A stretch of 58,454 nucleotides of DNA from Gemmatimonadota bacterium (GTDB lineage Bacteria; Latescibacterota; UBA2968; UBA8231), in the NCBI GenBank assembly GCA_009841115.1, contig VXML01000005.1:1-58454 (forward strand). The letters run 5' to 3'. A program made the position numbers and the translations under genes. This document shows positions 17,702 to 26,123 of this stretch, in pieces. Each line of letters starts with the position of its first letter. Positions within the stretch are counted from its first letter, which is position 1. The notes beneath the pieces were generated by a model. That model was not told the DNA's origin. It did not search any database and worked only from the letters and a program-made list of their open reading frames with translations.

Positions 17702-19335
17702 TTCCGATTACCGTGCTCTGCGTCGCACTTTTAGCAGCCTGCGACGCTCCTGCTCCCACGCCAGCACCCGCGCATTTCTCCGAAGTAGCCGCCGCCTCTG
17801 GCCTCCACTTCGAGATGCGCTCCGGCGGACAGGTCAAAAACTACATCCTCGAATCCAAGGGCGGCGGTGGTGCCTTGCTCGACTACGACGGCGACGGCTG
17901 GCTCGACATTTATCTCGTCAATGGTGCCCAGCTCGGGAGCACTGCTCCTCCCAACGCCCTCTATCGCAACCAAGGCAATGGCGCGTTTGCCGACCACACG
18001 CAAGCGGCCGGCGTCGGCGATGACCAGTGGGGCATGGGCTGCGCCGTGGGCGACTACGACAACGACGGTGCGAGCGACCTCTACGTGACCAACTACGGGC
18101 CCAACTCCCTCTATCACAACGAGGGCGACGGCACCTTCCGCGAGGTGGGCCAAGCGGCCGGCGTCGATCTAGCCGATTGGAGCACCAGCGCAACCTTCGG
18201 CGACTACGACCGCGACGGCGACTTGGACCTCTACGTGGCCCAGTACCTACAATTTGCGCCCGAGCGCGTGCCGCCCCGAGGTGGAATGTGGAAGGGCGTT
18301 CTCGTATTCGCCGGCCCGCTCGGCCTCACTGGCGCGCAAGACGCCCTCTACCGCAACGAAGGCGACGGCACCTTCCGCAATGTCACCCGCCAAGCCCACG
18401 TCGAACAAGCCGAGCCGACTTATGGACTCGGCGCGCTCTTTTGCGACTACGACCGCGACGGCGATCCAGACCTCTACGTGGCCAATGACTCCGCGCCCAA
18501 CTTCCTCTACCGCAACGAGGGCGACACCTTCCGCGAAATAGGAGTTGCAGCGGGTGCGGCCCTCAGCGCCGAGGGCGTAGCGCAGGCGGGCATGGGCATC
18601 GCCTATGGGGATTACAACCGCGACGGATTTGGCGATTTTCTAGTGACCCATTTTGAGGACGATTACAACACCCTCTACCGCAATCGCCGCGACGGAACCT
18701 TTGCGGTGGCCAGCGCCGCAGCCGACCTCGCCGAGCCGAGCCTGCCCCACTTGGCCTTTGGCACGTGTTTCCTCGATTACGACAACGACCAAGACCAAGA
18801 CCTCTTCGTCGCCAACGGCCACGTCTATCCCCAAATACGCCACCTGAACCCAGACGGGTACGCCGAACCCAACCAGCTCTTCGCCAACGAGGGACCGGCT
18901 GCGGATTACCGGTTCTCCGCGGTCGCAGCCGGGGATTTGAGCCTCCCCGCTGTCAGCCGAGGCGCGGCTAAAGGAGATTGCGACAACGATGGGGACGTGG
19001 ATCTGTTGGTATTCAATCTCGACGGCCCGCCGTCCCTGCTGCGCAACGATAGCAGCAACCAACTCAATTGGCTGAGCCTCCTATTGGTCGGCACTGCGTC
19101 CAACCGCGATGGCATTGGGGCGCGGATCGCCGTGGTCAGTGGCGGGGTCGAACAGATCGCCGAGCGGGTCAGCGGGGGCAGCTTTCTCTCGCACAGCGAC
19201 GGGCGCGTCCACTTCGGCTTGGGCGCGAACGCCACAGCCGAACGGATCGAAATCCACTGGCCTTCAGGCCGCACGCAGTACTTAGAGGACGTGGCCGCCA
19301 ATCAGTTTTTAGTAGTGGAAGAACCAAGGCGTTAG
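17698..19335 (+). CDS. CRTAC1-like lipoprotein with FG-GAP/VCBS repeats and ASPIC/UnbV domain
   Basis: 545 residues. Lipobox MIPITVLCVALLAAC predicts a lipid-anchored envelope protein. The body is a beta-propeller of FG-GAP/VCBS units, each with a calcium-type loop such as DYDGDGWLDIYLVN, DYDNDGASDLYVTN, DYDRDGDLDLYVAQ, DYDNDQDQDLFVAN and CDNDGDVDLLVFN. The C-terminal ASPIC/UnbV domain is IGARIAVVSGGVEQIAERV to IHWPSGRTQYLEDV. Such proteins are usually cell-surface binding or adhesion factors; no enzymatic role is known to me. It is translationally coupled to the upstream FGE-like gene, a pairing that suggests the two act together outside the cytoplasm. Confidence 0.88.
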   Translation: MIPITVLCVALLAACDAPAPTPAPAHFSEVAAASGLHFEMRSGGQVKNYILESKGGGGALLDYDGDGWLDIYLVNGAQLGSTAPPNALYRNQGNGAFADHTQAAGVGDDQWGMGCAVGDYDNDGASDLYVTNYGPNSLYHNEGDGTFREVGQAAGVDLADWSTSATFGDYDRDGDLDLYVAQYLQFAPERVPPRGGMWKGVLVFAGPLGLTGAQDALYRNEGDGTFRNVTRQAHVEQAEPTYGLGALFCDYDRDGDPDLYVANDSAPNFLYRNEGDTFREIGVAAGAALSAEGVAQAGMGIAYGDYNRDGFGDFLVTHFEDDYNTLYRNRRDGTFAVASAAADLAEPSLPHLAFGTCFLDYDNDQDQDLFVANGHVYPQIRHLNPDGYAEPNQLFANEGPAADYRFSAVAAGDLSLPAVSRGAAKGDCDNDGDVDLLVFNLDGPPSLLRNDSSNQLNWLSLLLVGTASNRDGIGARIAVVSGGVEQIAERVSGGSFLSHSDGRVHFGLGANATAERIEIHWPSGRTQYLEDVAANQFLVVEEPRR

Positions 19336-19344
19336 AGCGTCTGT

Positions 19345-21174
19345 TCATTGCTCCCGTTCCAAGCGCGCCAACTGTTGTCGCGCTTCCGCGTGATTGGGGT
19401 CGCGCTGCAAGACGCTAGCAAAGACGCGCTGGGCCTCGTCCGCTGAACCGTGGCGCGCCAACAGCAAGCCCTGCCTATAAAGAGCTTCCACGTCGCCGGA
19501 ATCGAGTTCAACACACGCCTGCAAGCTGCGCCAAGCCTCGCGCGGTCGCCCCAATTGCGCGTACGCCAATCCGAGCAAGTAGTGGCTGTCGCGGTGATCG
19601 GGGTCGCTGGCCAAGGCGCGCTGGCTGGCGAGCACTGCGGCCTGCGGATCGCCGACTTGGTACGCCACCTTGGCCAAGCCGTGATGCGCCCGCACGGACG
19701 TAGAATCCGCGTTAAGCGCTCGGGTAAAGAAATGACGCGCAGAGTCCGGCTGGCCGCTGGTTGCGTACGCCTCGCCTAACAGGCAGTGAACCTCCAGATG
19801 GTCTGGAGCCAGCGCGAGAGCGCGTTTGAGGGCCGAGATCCCTCGCGTGGGCGCGTCCTGATACAGATAGACCATGCCCAAGCGAATGTGCGCCAGCACG
19901 TGGGAAGAATCAGCCGCCACGGCTTGGGTTAGCAGAGTGGCGGCGCGATCCCAAGAGCCGCGATTGGCATTGCGTAGCCCCTCCTTGTAGTGGCGATCCG
20001 CCGCACTCAGCCGCTGGAACTCGGCCGCGGCTGCCGCGGCTTGATCCGGTTGCCCCACCTGCGCGTATGCCAAGCTCAACAGGTAATAGATGCTGTGATC
20101 TGCCGGATTTAACTGGAAAGCGCGTTCCAAGGCAGCGATCGCTTGGGGATGGCGCTGGTGCTTGGTATAGACGCCGGCCAAATCGACGAGGGCTGCCGCA
20201 TTTTTCGGATCTAAGGCCAAGACCCGTTTGAATCCAGCCTCAGCCGCGGCTAAATCGCCGCTGCGGACCAGCAAGTCGCTGCGCCGGTACAGGGCTTGGA
20301 CGTGGTCGGGTTGCAATTCGAGCACCACGCCGTATGCAGCCAACGCCCCCTCAAAGTCCGCCAAAGATCGACGTACCTCTCCGAGGCGAAAGTGGTAGTG
20401 AGGCTGGTCCACGCTCCGTTCAATCGCCTGCTGAAAACAGGCCGCCGCACCCTCGTACTGGTGCTGCATCTGCAAGGTGGTGCCCAGTGCATAGTGAAAG
20501 TCGGCCTCGTCCGGCGCTAGGGCTACGGCGCGTTCAAACGCGGGTGCGGCCCGCTCGTTTTCATCCAAACGGGCATACGCTAACCCCATGTAGAAATGCG
20601 TCTGCGCGAGGTCGGAATCGTACGCGACTGCCCGCTCCAGCACGGCGAGGGCCTTGCGGTGGCGGCCCTGCTTGAGCAACGCCCCTCCGCGCTGGCTCAA
20701 CAGCGCTCCCCACTGCTGAGCCTTGCGCGCCAGCAATGAATCCGGCAAGGCCCGTTCTAACATCTCAGGATAGACGCGCACCTCGTGGCCGCGCTGTTCT
20801 CGCAAGCGCGCCAACAAAGCCCCGCCCTCGTCCTCCATCAGAGCGGCTGGGTACTGGTTTTGGTAATAAGCGCGGATCTCATCTGTGGCGAGTTGCGTGC
20901 TGTCCAAGCCCTGAGCACGGGCCTCCGACAGCAACAAATGGCGATCTATGATTAGCTGAAGGTACTGGCGTCTAACCGCCGCCGTATCTTGGGGCTGAAC
21001 TGCGTCCAACAGGCCGAGGTCTTCGGCTGGAAGCTGCGCAACGTAAGCGCGCAACGCATCGGCCTCAATCCGATGCGGGCCAACCTCTGCGACAATAGGC
21101 GCGTCAGCCGGCTTACACGCTGACAACAGGACGATCCAAACGACCCACCACAGCGCACCCCTTCCCCACTGCAT
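19345..21174 (-). CDS. TPR lipoprotein with SurA/PpiC-like N-terminal segment
   Basis: 609 residues. Lipobox in WIVLLSACKPADA indicates a lipoprotein. Residues about 25-150 (VGPHRIEADALRAYVAQL, YLQLIIDRHLLLSEARAQGL) resemble the N-terminal chaperone helices of SurA-type foldases and parallel the N-terminus of the protein at 33962. From about residue 165 on it is a solenoid of roughly a dozen TPRs (for example AQTHFYMGLAYARLDENERA, DSHYLLGLAYAQLGRPREA). No PPIase core follows. The start is the ATG at 21174; the open frame upstream overlaps the previous gene. It lies 5 bp after the surface protein at 21180-23312, so the two form an operon; I infer a periplasmic or outer-membrane role in its folding or export. 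Confidence 0.8.
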   Translation of the reverse strand: MQWGRGALWWVVWIVLLSACKPADAPIVAEVGPHRIEADALRAYVAQLPAEDLGLLDAVQPQDTAAVRRQYLQLIIDRHLLLSEARAQGLDSTQLATDEIRAYYQNQYPAALMEDEGGALLARLREQRGHEVRVYPEMLERALPDSLLARKAQQWGALLSQRGGALLKQGRHRKALAVLERAVAYDSDLAQTHFYMGLAYARLDENERAAPAFERAVALAPDEADFHYALGTTLQMQHQYEGAAACFQQAIERSVDQPHYHFRLGEVRRSLADFEGALAAYGVVLELQPDHVQALYRRSDLLVRSGDLAAAEAGFKRVLALDPKNAAALVDLAGVYTKHQRHPQAIAALERAFQLNPADHSIYYLLSLAYAQVGQPDQAAAAAAEFQRLSAADRHYKEGLRNANRGSWDRAATLLTQAVAADSSHVLAHIRLGMVYLYQDAPTRGISALKRALALAPDHLEVHCLLGEAYATSGQPDSARHFFTRALNADSTSVRAHHGLAKVAYQVGDPQAAVLASQRALASDPDHRDSHYLLGLAYAQLGRPREAWRSLQACVELDSGDVEALYRQGLLLARHGSADEAQRVFASVLQRDPNHAEARQQLARLEREQ

Positions 21175-21179
21175 CTGAA

Positions 21180-23312
21180 TCAATAGACGAGCGAGATCGT
21201 GCCGACTCGGCTCGCGGTCTCTGCGTCCGTGTCCAGTGAGATGCGGTAGATGTAGTGGCCCGGAGGCACTGGCTGGCCCGCGTCGTCGCGGCCATCCCAC
21301 ACCGGCACGGCTGCGCCGCGGTCGAACAAGCCGCGAATCGCGCTTAAATGCTTTAACTGGCGCACCGGCCGACCGGCCAGATCGTAGATGCCAACAATGA
21401 GATCGCGCTGCACTGACACGTCGTGTAGCTGAAAGCGAAATTCGGCCGCGTCGTTGAGGCCATCGCCATTGGGCGTGAATGGATTGGGCGCGACGCGAAC
21501 TTGTGCCAGCGGATTTGAACCCAACTCGTCGGTGCGCACCCCGAGAGAATTGCCCGGAAAGTCGATGTTAGCATCCCCAGGGTCGATGAGCTGTTTGACG
21601 CCGTCGCTCTCGCTGTCGAAGACCCAGCCTTGGAACTGGGTTCCATAGCGCACCACGTGAGCGGCAAACTCCACCTCAATGAGCTTGAACGTATCGTCCG
21701 TGCCCGCCAACTTGGGCAGAGCCACGACGATGCGGTCGTCGAGGATTTCGACTGGAAAGTCGCTGCCTAAGGTGACGCCATCGACGCGCACGGCATGCAC
21801 GGCCTCGGCGCGGGTCAGCGTGAAAATTTCCAGCCGATCAAAACCCGTATCTTCTGGAGCAAAAGTCGGACGCACGCTATAGGTGAAGTTCGTGCTCTCG
21901 CTGCGCGAGACATCCTGCGGCCAAATCTCTCCGACGACCTCTAAGGCGGCCGGCGGCGCGAACTGAATCTCCAACTCGCGCAGCGCACCAGCCTGATGCA
22001 GGCTCGACAGGAAGATGACCTGGATTTGCAAATAGCGCTGGGGGCCGGGCGAGAGAATGGGAGTGCCATCCGCCCACGCTGCCGCCTCTAAGGTAGAATC
22101 GCGCTGACCAGCCGCCAGCGCATAGGGGGCCGACCAGAAGCTCCAGTTTTCTTCGTCGAGAGTCGTAAAGCGCACGGACAAATCGGCGCGCTCAAACTCC
22201 TTGCGGATTAACTGCGTCGGCTCGCCTTCTATGTTGCTCGGCACCCAGTACAAATTGGGGTCTGGATCGCGGCCCGAGCGAGTGCGAATAATCACGCTAG
22301 ACCCTTCTTCAAACGCGCCGTCCCAGCGGATCTTGCCCCACGCCATGGGCGTGCCAAAGTCGAGCACGGCCGTGGTGTACACGGCGCGTTCGACAAATCC
22401 CTCGCCAAAAATCTCAAATTCGGCGATCTCCCAGTTTTCAATCGGATTGAGCGGGCGCACGGCCACCCACTGGAACTGCTGGGTTGGGAAGCGGATATCG
22501 ACGATCGGATCCAAATTTTCGGTTTCTTTGCTAAGGGTAATCAGCCGCGGGTCGTTGGGCGGGTCCATGCGGCGGCGGCTTATCTGGGTGAACCAGCGAT
22601 TTGAGGAAGTGCTCAAATAGCAGTGGGAGGCAAAGTTGTTGAAGCTGTTGGCTGCCGACACCTCAAACCACGGCAGAAAGTTCTCGGTGAAATCCTCTTC
22701 GGCCAAGTCTTCCTTGGCCAAACGCGGCTCTCCCATCGCCTCGAGCAGTTCGTCGATTTTAGGATTGGCAGTGCCCAGCCGCGGATAGAAGCGGATCCGA
22801 TTGATCGGATAGTTGACGCCCAATTCGACAATCGAATTCTGGATGTACAGCCAACTCTGAATCCCGCTGCTTTCGATGTTGCTAACGCTGAAAAACGCCG
22901 CAGTGTTGGGGTCGCCGTCAAACATGGGGGCAACCTGTACCAATTGGGTGGAGATATCGCTGCAGCTCCCGCTGGTGGTGATGTTGTCGGAAATGCCGCG
23001 GGCAATGCGGGTACGGACATCGGGGTGCGCCAAATTCAAATCCGGCGGCACGAAAAACGGGCGCATCCACTGCCCATCGGCCGCATCGACGATCTCGTTG
23101 AGCGTGTCTTCCCAAGTGGCGTACGCAATATTGGAAGCCACCGGCTGCATCTCAATCGGTGCGCCTGCAGAATCGAGCACCGCATAATGGCCCGGCTCAA
23201 AGGACAGGGCCGCTATCCAAACATTGCCGTCCTCGCCGCCGAGTTTGTACACATTGAAAGCGAAGGCCGGCGAGGCGACCAGCGCACTTAGTAAAAGACC
23301 AACAAAGAACAT
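21180..23312 (-). CDS. Large secreted surface protein with discoidin-like segment and FlgD-like Ig C-terminus (paralog 1 of 3)
   Basis: 710 residues with signal peptide MFFVGLLLSALVASPAFA. About 105-290 holds a discoidin/F5-8-like pattern (FDGDPNTAAFFSV, INRIRFYPRLG, NWEIAEFEIFGEGFVERAVY); a middle beta-rich region has IIRTRSGRDPDPNLYWVPSN and SPGPQRYLQIQVIFLSSL, then VVGEIWPQDVSRSESTNF. The last 105 residues are a FlgD-like Ig domain: NPFTPNGDGLNDAAEFRF, IYDLAGRPVRQL, WDGRDDAGQPVPPGHYIYRI. This FTPNGDG/WDGRD signature is shared by surface proteins of FCB bacteria, sometimes as type 9 secretion cargo. Function unknown. GAGG lies upstream of the ATG. It is divergent from paralog 2 and in an operon with the TPR lipoprotein. 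Confidence 0.8.
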   Translation of the reverse strand: MFFVGLLLSALVASPAFAFNVYKLGGEDGNVWIAALSFEPGHYAVLDSAGAPIEMQPVASNIAYATWEDTLNEIVDAADGQWMRPFFVPPDLNLAHPDVRTRIARGISDNITTSGSCSDISTQLVQVAPMFDGDPNTAAFFSVSNIESSGIQSWLYIQNSIVELGVNYPINRIRFYPRLGTANPKIDELLEAMGEPRLAKEDLAEEDFTENFLPWFEVSAANSFNNFASHCYLSTSSNRWFTQISRRRMDPPNDPRLITLSKETENLDPIVDIRFPTQQFQWVAVRPLNPIENWEIAEFEIFGEGFVERAVYTTAVLDFGTPMAWGKIRWDGAFEEGSSVIIRTRSGRDPDPNLYWVPSNIEGEPTQLIRKEFERADLSVRFTTLDEENWSFWSAPYALAAGQRDSTLEAAAWADGTPILSPGPQRYLQIQVIFLSSLHQAGALRELEIQFAPPAALEVVGEIWPQDVSRSESTNFTYSVRPTFAPEDTGFDRLEIFTLTRAEAVHAVRVDGVTLGSDFPVEILDDRIVVALPKLAGTDDTFKLIEVEFAAHVVRYGTQFQGWVFDSESDGVKQLIDPGDANIDFPGNSLGVRTDELGSNPLAQVRVAPNPFTPNGDGLNDAAEFRFQLHDVSVQRDLIVGIYDLAGRPVRQLKHLSAIRGLFDRGAAVPVWDGRDDAGQPVPPGHYIYRISLDTDAETASRVGTISLVY

Positions 23313-23439
23313 ATCCCGACCTCAACAACTTTTAAGGGGTGGAGGGCGTGAATGCAACATACTAAAAAAAAACTCGCTATGCACTCTTTTGTCTAGGGTC
23401 TATATTAACAGGTCCATTTCTAACAGTCAGGTTTTTTTT
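23313..23439. promoter_or_regulatory. Divergent control region between two surface-protein paralogs
   Basis: 127 bp serve both start codons. An AT-rich core (23360-23425) includes TATATT at 23400-23405 on the plus strand with only a partial -35 (TATGCA, 17 bp upstream). A nine-A run lies at about 23364-23372 and an eight-T run immediately before the plus-strand ATG. The arrangement suggests co-regulation of the two paralogs; no clear operator is visible. Confidence 0.35.
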
Positions 23440-26118
23440 ATGCCTTATCGGCTCATATTGGGCATTCTCTGGGGCGTCCTGACGCTCGGCACCGACCTGC
23501 TGGCCCTTGATACTCTGCGAGTGGGCAACAACGGCAACGTCTCTTGGGCCGGGCAAACCTTCGGCTCAGTCGTGCAGCCGCTTCCCGCCGAGTACAAGGT
23601 CAGCCGGTTCTTCACCGAGATCGGCAATGTACCGGGCAACGTCATCGACCTGTCCAACCTAGCGGTGGTAAGCCCCCAAGTGCTGGTCAAGACCCTCATC
23701 CAAGCACCGCCCGAGCTCCTCTCCGGAGAGCTAGCCCTAGCCGAAGAAAAATTACTAGACGCGATCTCGTCCGTACCGGGGACGACGGCGATTACGCCTT
23801 CCCAGCGCGAGGGACTCTCCCTGATTCGCATTGATTTTGCAGACGACATTCCCCTCGATGAGGCCGTGGCGCAGGTCGCCGTCGCACTAGCGCCGGTGCG
23901 CTCGGCAAGCATTGATCCGCTCATCCTGCCGGTCTTGTTGAGCCCGGATCACGTCGTCCGCGGTGAGAACGTGGCCTTGCGCGCCCTCGGGTGGGGCGGC
24001 GGCATTACGGCACCGGCTATCAAGGACGTGCCCGCATCTACGCTGGAGGCGACCCTGCTGGAGCTAATCGAACCGGGCGGGGCCGAAGACGCGTTCGCCC
24101 GCAAGGGGGCCTTTGGAGCCTTGGGCACCTTTATCGTCCTCGACCTCGGCAGCCCCATTGGCATCAACCGCATCCGCTTCTATCCGCGCAACACCGTGCA
24201 GAGCGCGCCCCAATACCCTTTTCAGACGGATTTTATCCGCCAGTTCGAGTTGCTCGCCCACGACGGACAAAACCTCGTCTTGGACGGCACCGGACGCCTC
24301 GTACCCCAGCTCGACGACTTCGAGATGCTGCTAAAGACCTCGGCCAACGAAGAATCGGTAGTGGAATTGGTAATTGATCCCGCCCAGACCGCGCGCTTCG
24401 TGCGGCTCAAGTCTACGTCTTCCTTTCCCTATGAACTCGACGAGTTCGAAGTCTTCGGCGAAGGCTTTATCGGCACCAGCCGCTACATCTCCCACGTATA
24501 CGACTTGGGCGCGCCGGCCACTTGGGGGAATATAAGTTGGCGGGAAAAAATCGTTGATTTGCGCACCCGCAGCGATCTGACCGACCTCACTCCCCAAGCC
24601 AGCATCTGCCGCGTCGAATCCGCGGTATTCGCCACGCCCGAAGCCGTTCCAAGCGACTACGGCGACTGCGGACCAACAGCGCGTTTTACTGCGGACCAAG
24701 GTTACACCAATGTGTACGAGTGCTTCCAGACCCACTGCGGCGAGACCGTACTGCCGGGCCGCCAGCAAAGCACGGGGCCAACAGCCAACGAACCCTCGCG
24801 CCCGTTGGGAAGCACCAGCGGCATCTCCGAGGTCATAGTCCGCATCCGCACGGGCACCGATCCGACTCCAGTGCTCTACAAGCGTGGCAACGTGCAGCGC
24901 GTTTCAGACGACCAACTCGCCACCTCCATCGACTCCCCAGACGAACAGCTCGCACGCAACGAATATCTCGACCTCGAGCCCAATCTCGAAGCCGTGCCCC
25001 CGCAGGTTTGGGGCAAGGGAGAAATCAGCGAGGACCTGCAAAACTGGAGTCCCTGGTCGTCGCCTCATCAAGGGGGTGAACGGGAGGGCGGTACGCCGGT
25101 TTTGTCACCGGGGCCGCGTCGCTACATCCAGTTTTCCGTCGATTTCCTCAACAGCGAAATCAACGCGACTAAGGCGCTAGAACAGCTATCCATCGAATAC
25201 TTGCTGCCGCCAATAGCCGAGGAACTCGTCGCCGAGATCTTCCCGCGGGAAGTAGAGGTCTTTGAGTCGGTGGATTTCACGTATGCCGTGCGCGCCAAAA
25301 TGGAGTTCGAGGGTGTCAAAGGATTCGACACCTTTGAACTGCTGACCGCTAATCGAGTGCTGGGCATCGACAAGATCGAGATCTGGGAACTGCCCGACCG
25401 CTTAGTTGCCGAGCAGGCCCTGAACGCCGACATCGTGACTGCTCCCAATGGCCAAGCCGCGGTCCAGACATCCGATGGCACCCAACACGCCCTACCCTAT
25501 ACCGTCGAATCCGCAGACGGCGGCTCCTTTGCCATCCAAGCAGTAACCGATCGCAACGCGATCATGCGTTTTCCCCAGATCACCCGGCCAGCCGACGGCG
25601 GCCAGATGCTACTAAAAATCAAATTTCGCGGGCGCGTACTGCTGTACAGCACCTTGTTCCGCGGCCAAGCCGTGCTCTCATCGCAGACCGGCAGCATCCA
25701 GCGCATCTCCGCGGGCAACGCCGACTTCTTAGGGGAAGGCGACCTGCCCACGGCCTCTGGAATCACCGTGTTGAGCCCAGACATCAACAAGGGCGACCTA
25801 TTCGGCTCCTTTGCCATCGAACCAAGTGTGTTCACCCCCAATGGCGACGACGTAAACGACGCCGCGACCATTGGCTACGACATTCTCGCAGTGACCCGAC
25901 CAACCGCCGTAGAAGTGCAGGTCTTTGACCTGTCTGGTCGCCTCGTAAAGCCGCTCTACTCAGGAGCGGCTCTGAGCGGGCACTACGATCACCTGTCTTG
26001 GGATGGGCGCGACGCCAACGGCAACCGAGTGCCGCCGGGGCTGTACCTGGTGTCGCTGTCTGTAGATGGCGATGCGCGCCAGACGAGCAGGGTGCGCACG
26101 GTAGGCGTGGCGTATTGA
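23440..26118 (+). CDS. Large secreted surface protein with discoidin-like segment and FlgD-like Ig C-terminus (paralog 2 of 3)
   Basis: 892 residues from ATG at 23440 with a hydrophobic signal sequence (MPYRLILGILWGVLTLGTDL). It shows the same order as the paralog at 21180: discoidin-like GTFIVLDLGSPIGINRIRF, RFVRLKSTSSFPYELDEFEV and FGEGFIGTSRYISHVYDLG (about 225-360), IVRIRTGTDPTPVLYKRGN, SPGPRRYIQFSVDFLNSEI, LVAEIFPREVEVFESVDFTY, and the FlgD-like end SVFTPNGDDVNDAATIGYD, VFDLSGRLVKPL, SWDGRDANGNRVPPGLYLV, VGVAY. An insertion at about residues 385-450 carries six cysteines (for example CRVES, GDCGP, ECFQTHCGE) absent from the others, perhaps disulfide-bonded. Convergent with the next minus-strand gene after 5 bp. 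Confidence 0.8.
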   Translation: MPYRLILGILWGVLTLGTDLLALDTLRVGNNGNVSWAGQTFGSVVQPLPAEYKVSRFFTEIGNVPGNVIDLSNLAVVSPQVLVKTLIQAPPELLSGELALAEEKLLDAISSVPGTTAITPSQREGLSLIRIDFADDIPLDEAVAQVAVALAPVRSASIDPLILPVLLSPDHVVRGENVALRALGWGGGITAPAIKDVPASTLEATLLELIEPGGAEDAFARKGAFGALGTFIVLDLGSPIGINRIRFYPRNTVQSAPQYPFQTDFIRQFELLAHDGQNLVLDGTGRLVPQLDDFEMLLKTSANEESVVELVIDPAQTARFVRLKSTSSFPYELDEFEVFGEGFIGTSRYISHVYDLGAPATWGNISWREKIVDLRTRSDLTDLTPQASICRVESAVFATPEAVPSDYGDCGPTARFTADQGYTNVYECFQTHCGETVLPGRQQSTGPTANEPSRPLGSTSGISEVIVRIRTGTDPTPVLYKRGNVQRVSDDQLATSIDSPDEQLARNEYLDLEPNLEAVPPQVWGKGEISEDLQNWSPWSSPHQGGEREGGTPVLSPGPRRYIQFSVDFLNSEINATKALEQLSIEYLLPPIAEELVAEIFPREVEVFESVDFTYAVRAKMEFEGVKGFDTFELLTANRVLGIDKIEIWELPDRLVAEQALNADIVTAPNGQAAVQTSDGTQHALPYTVESADGGSFAIQAVTDRNAIMRFPQITRPADGGQMLLKIKFRGRVLLYSTLFRGQAVLSSQTGSIQRISAGNADFLGEGDLPTASGITVLSPDINKGDLFGSFAIEPSVFTPNGDDVNDAATIGYDILAVTRPTAVEVQVFDLSGRLVKPLYSGAALSGHYDHLSWDGRDANGNRVPPGLYLVSLSVDGDARQTSRVRTVGVAY

Positions 26119-26123
26119 AGGGG

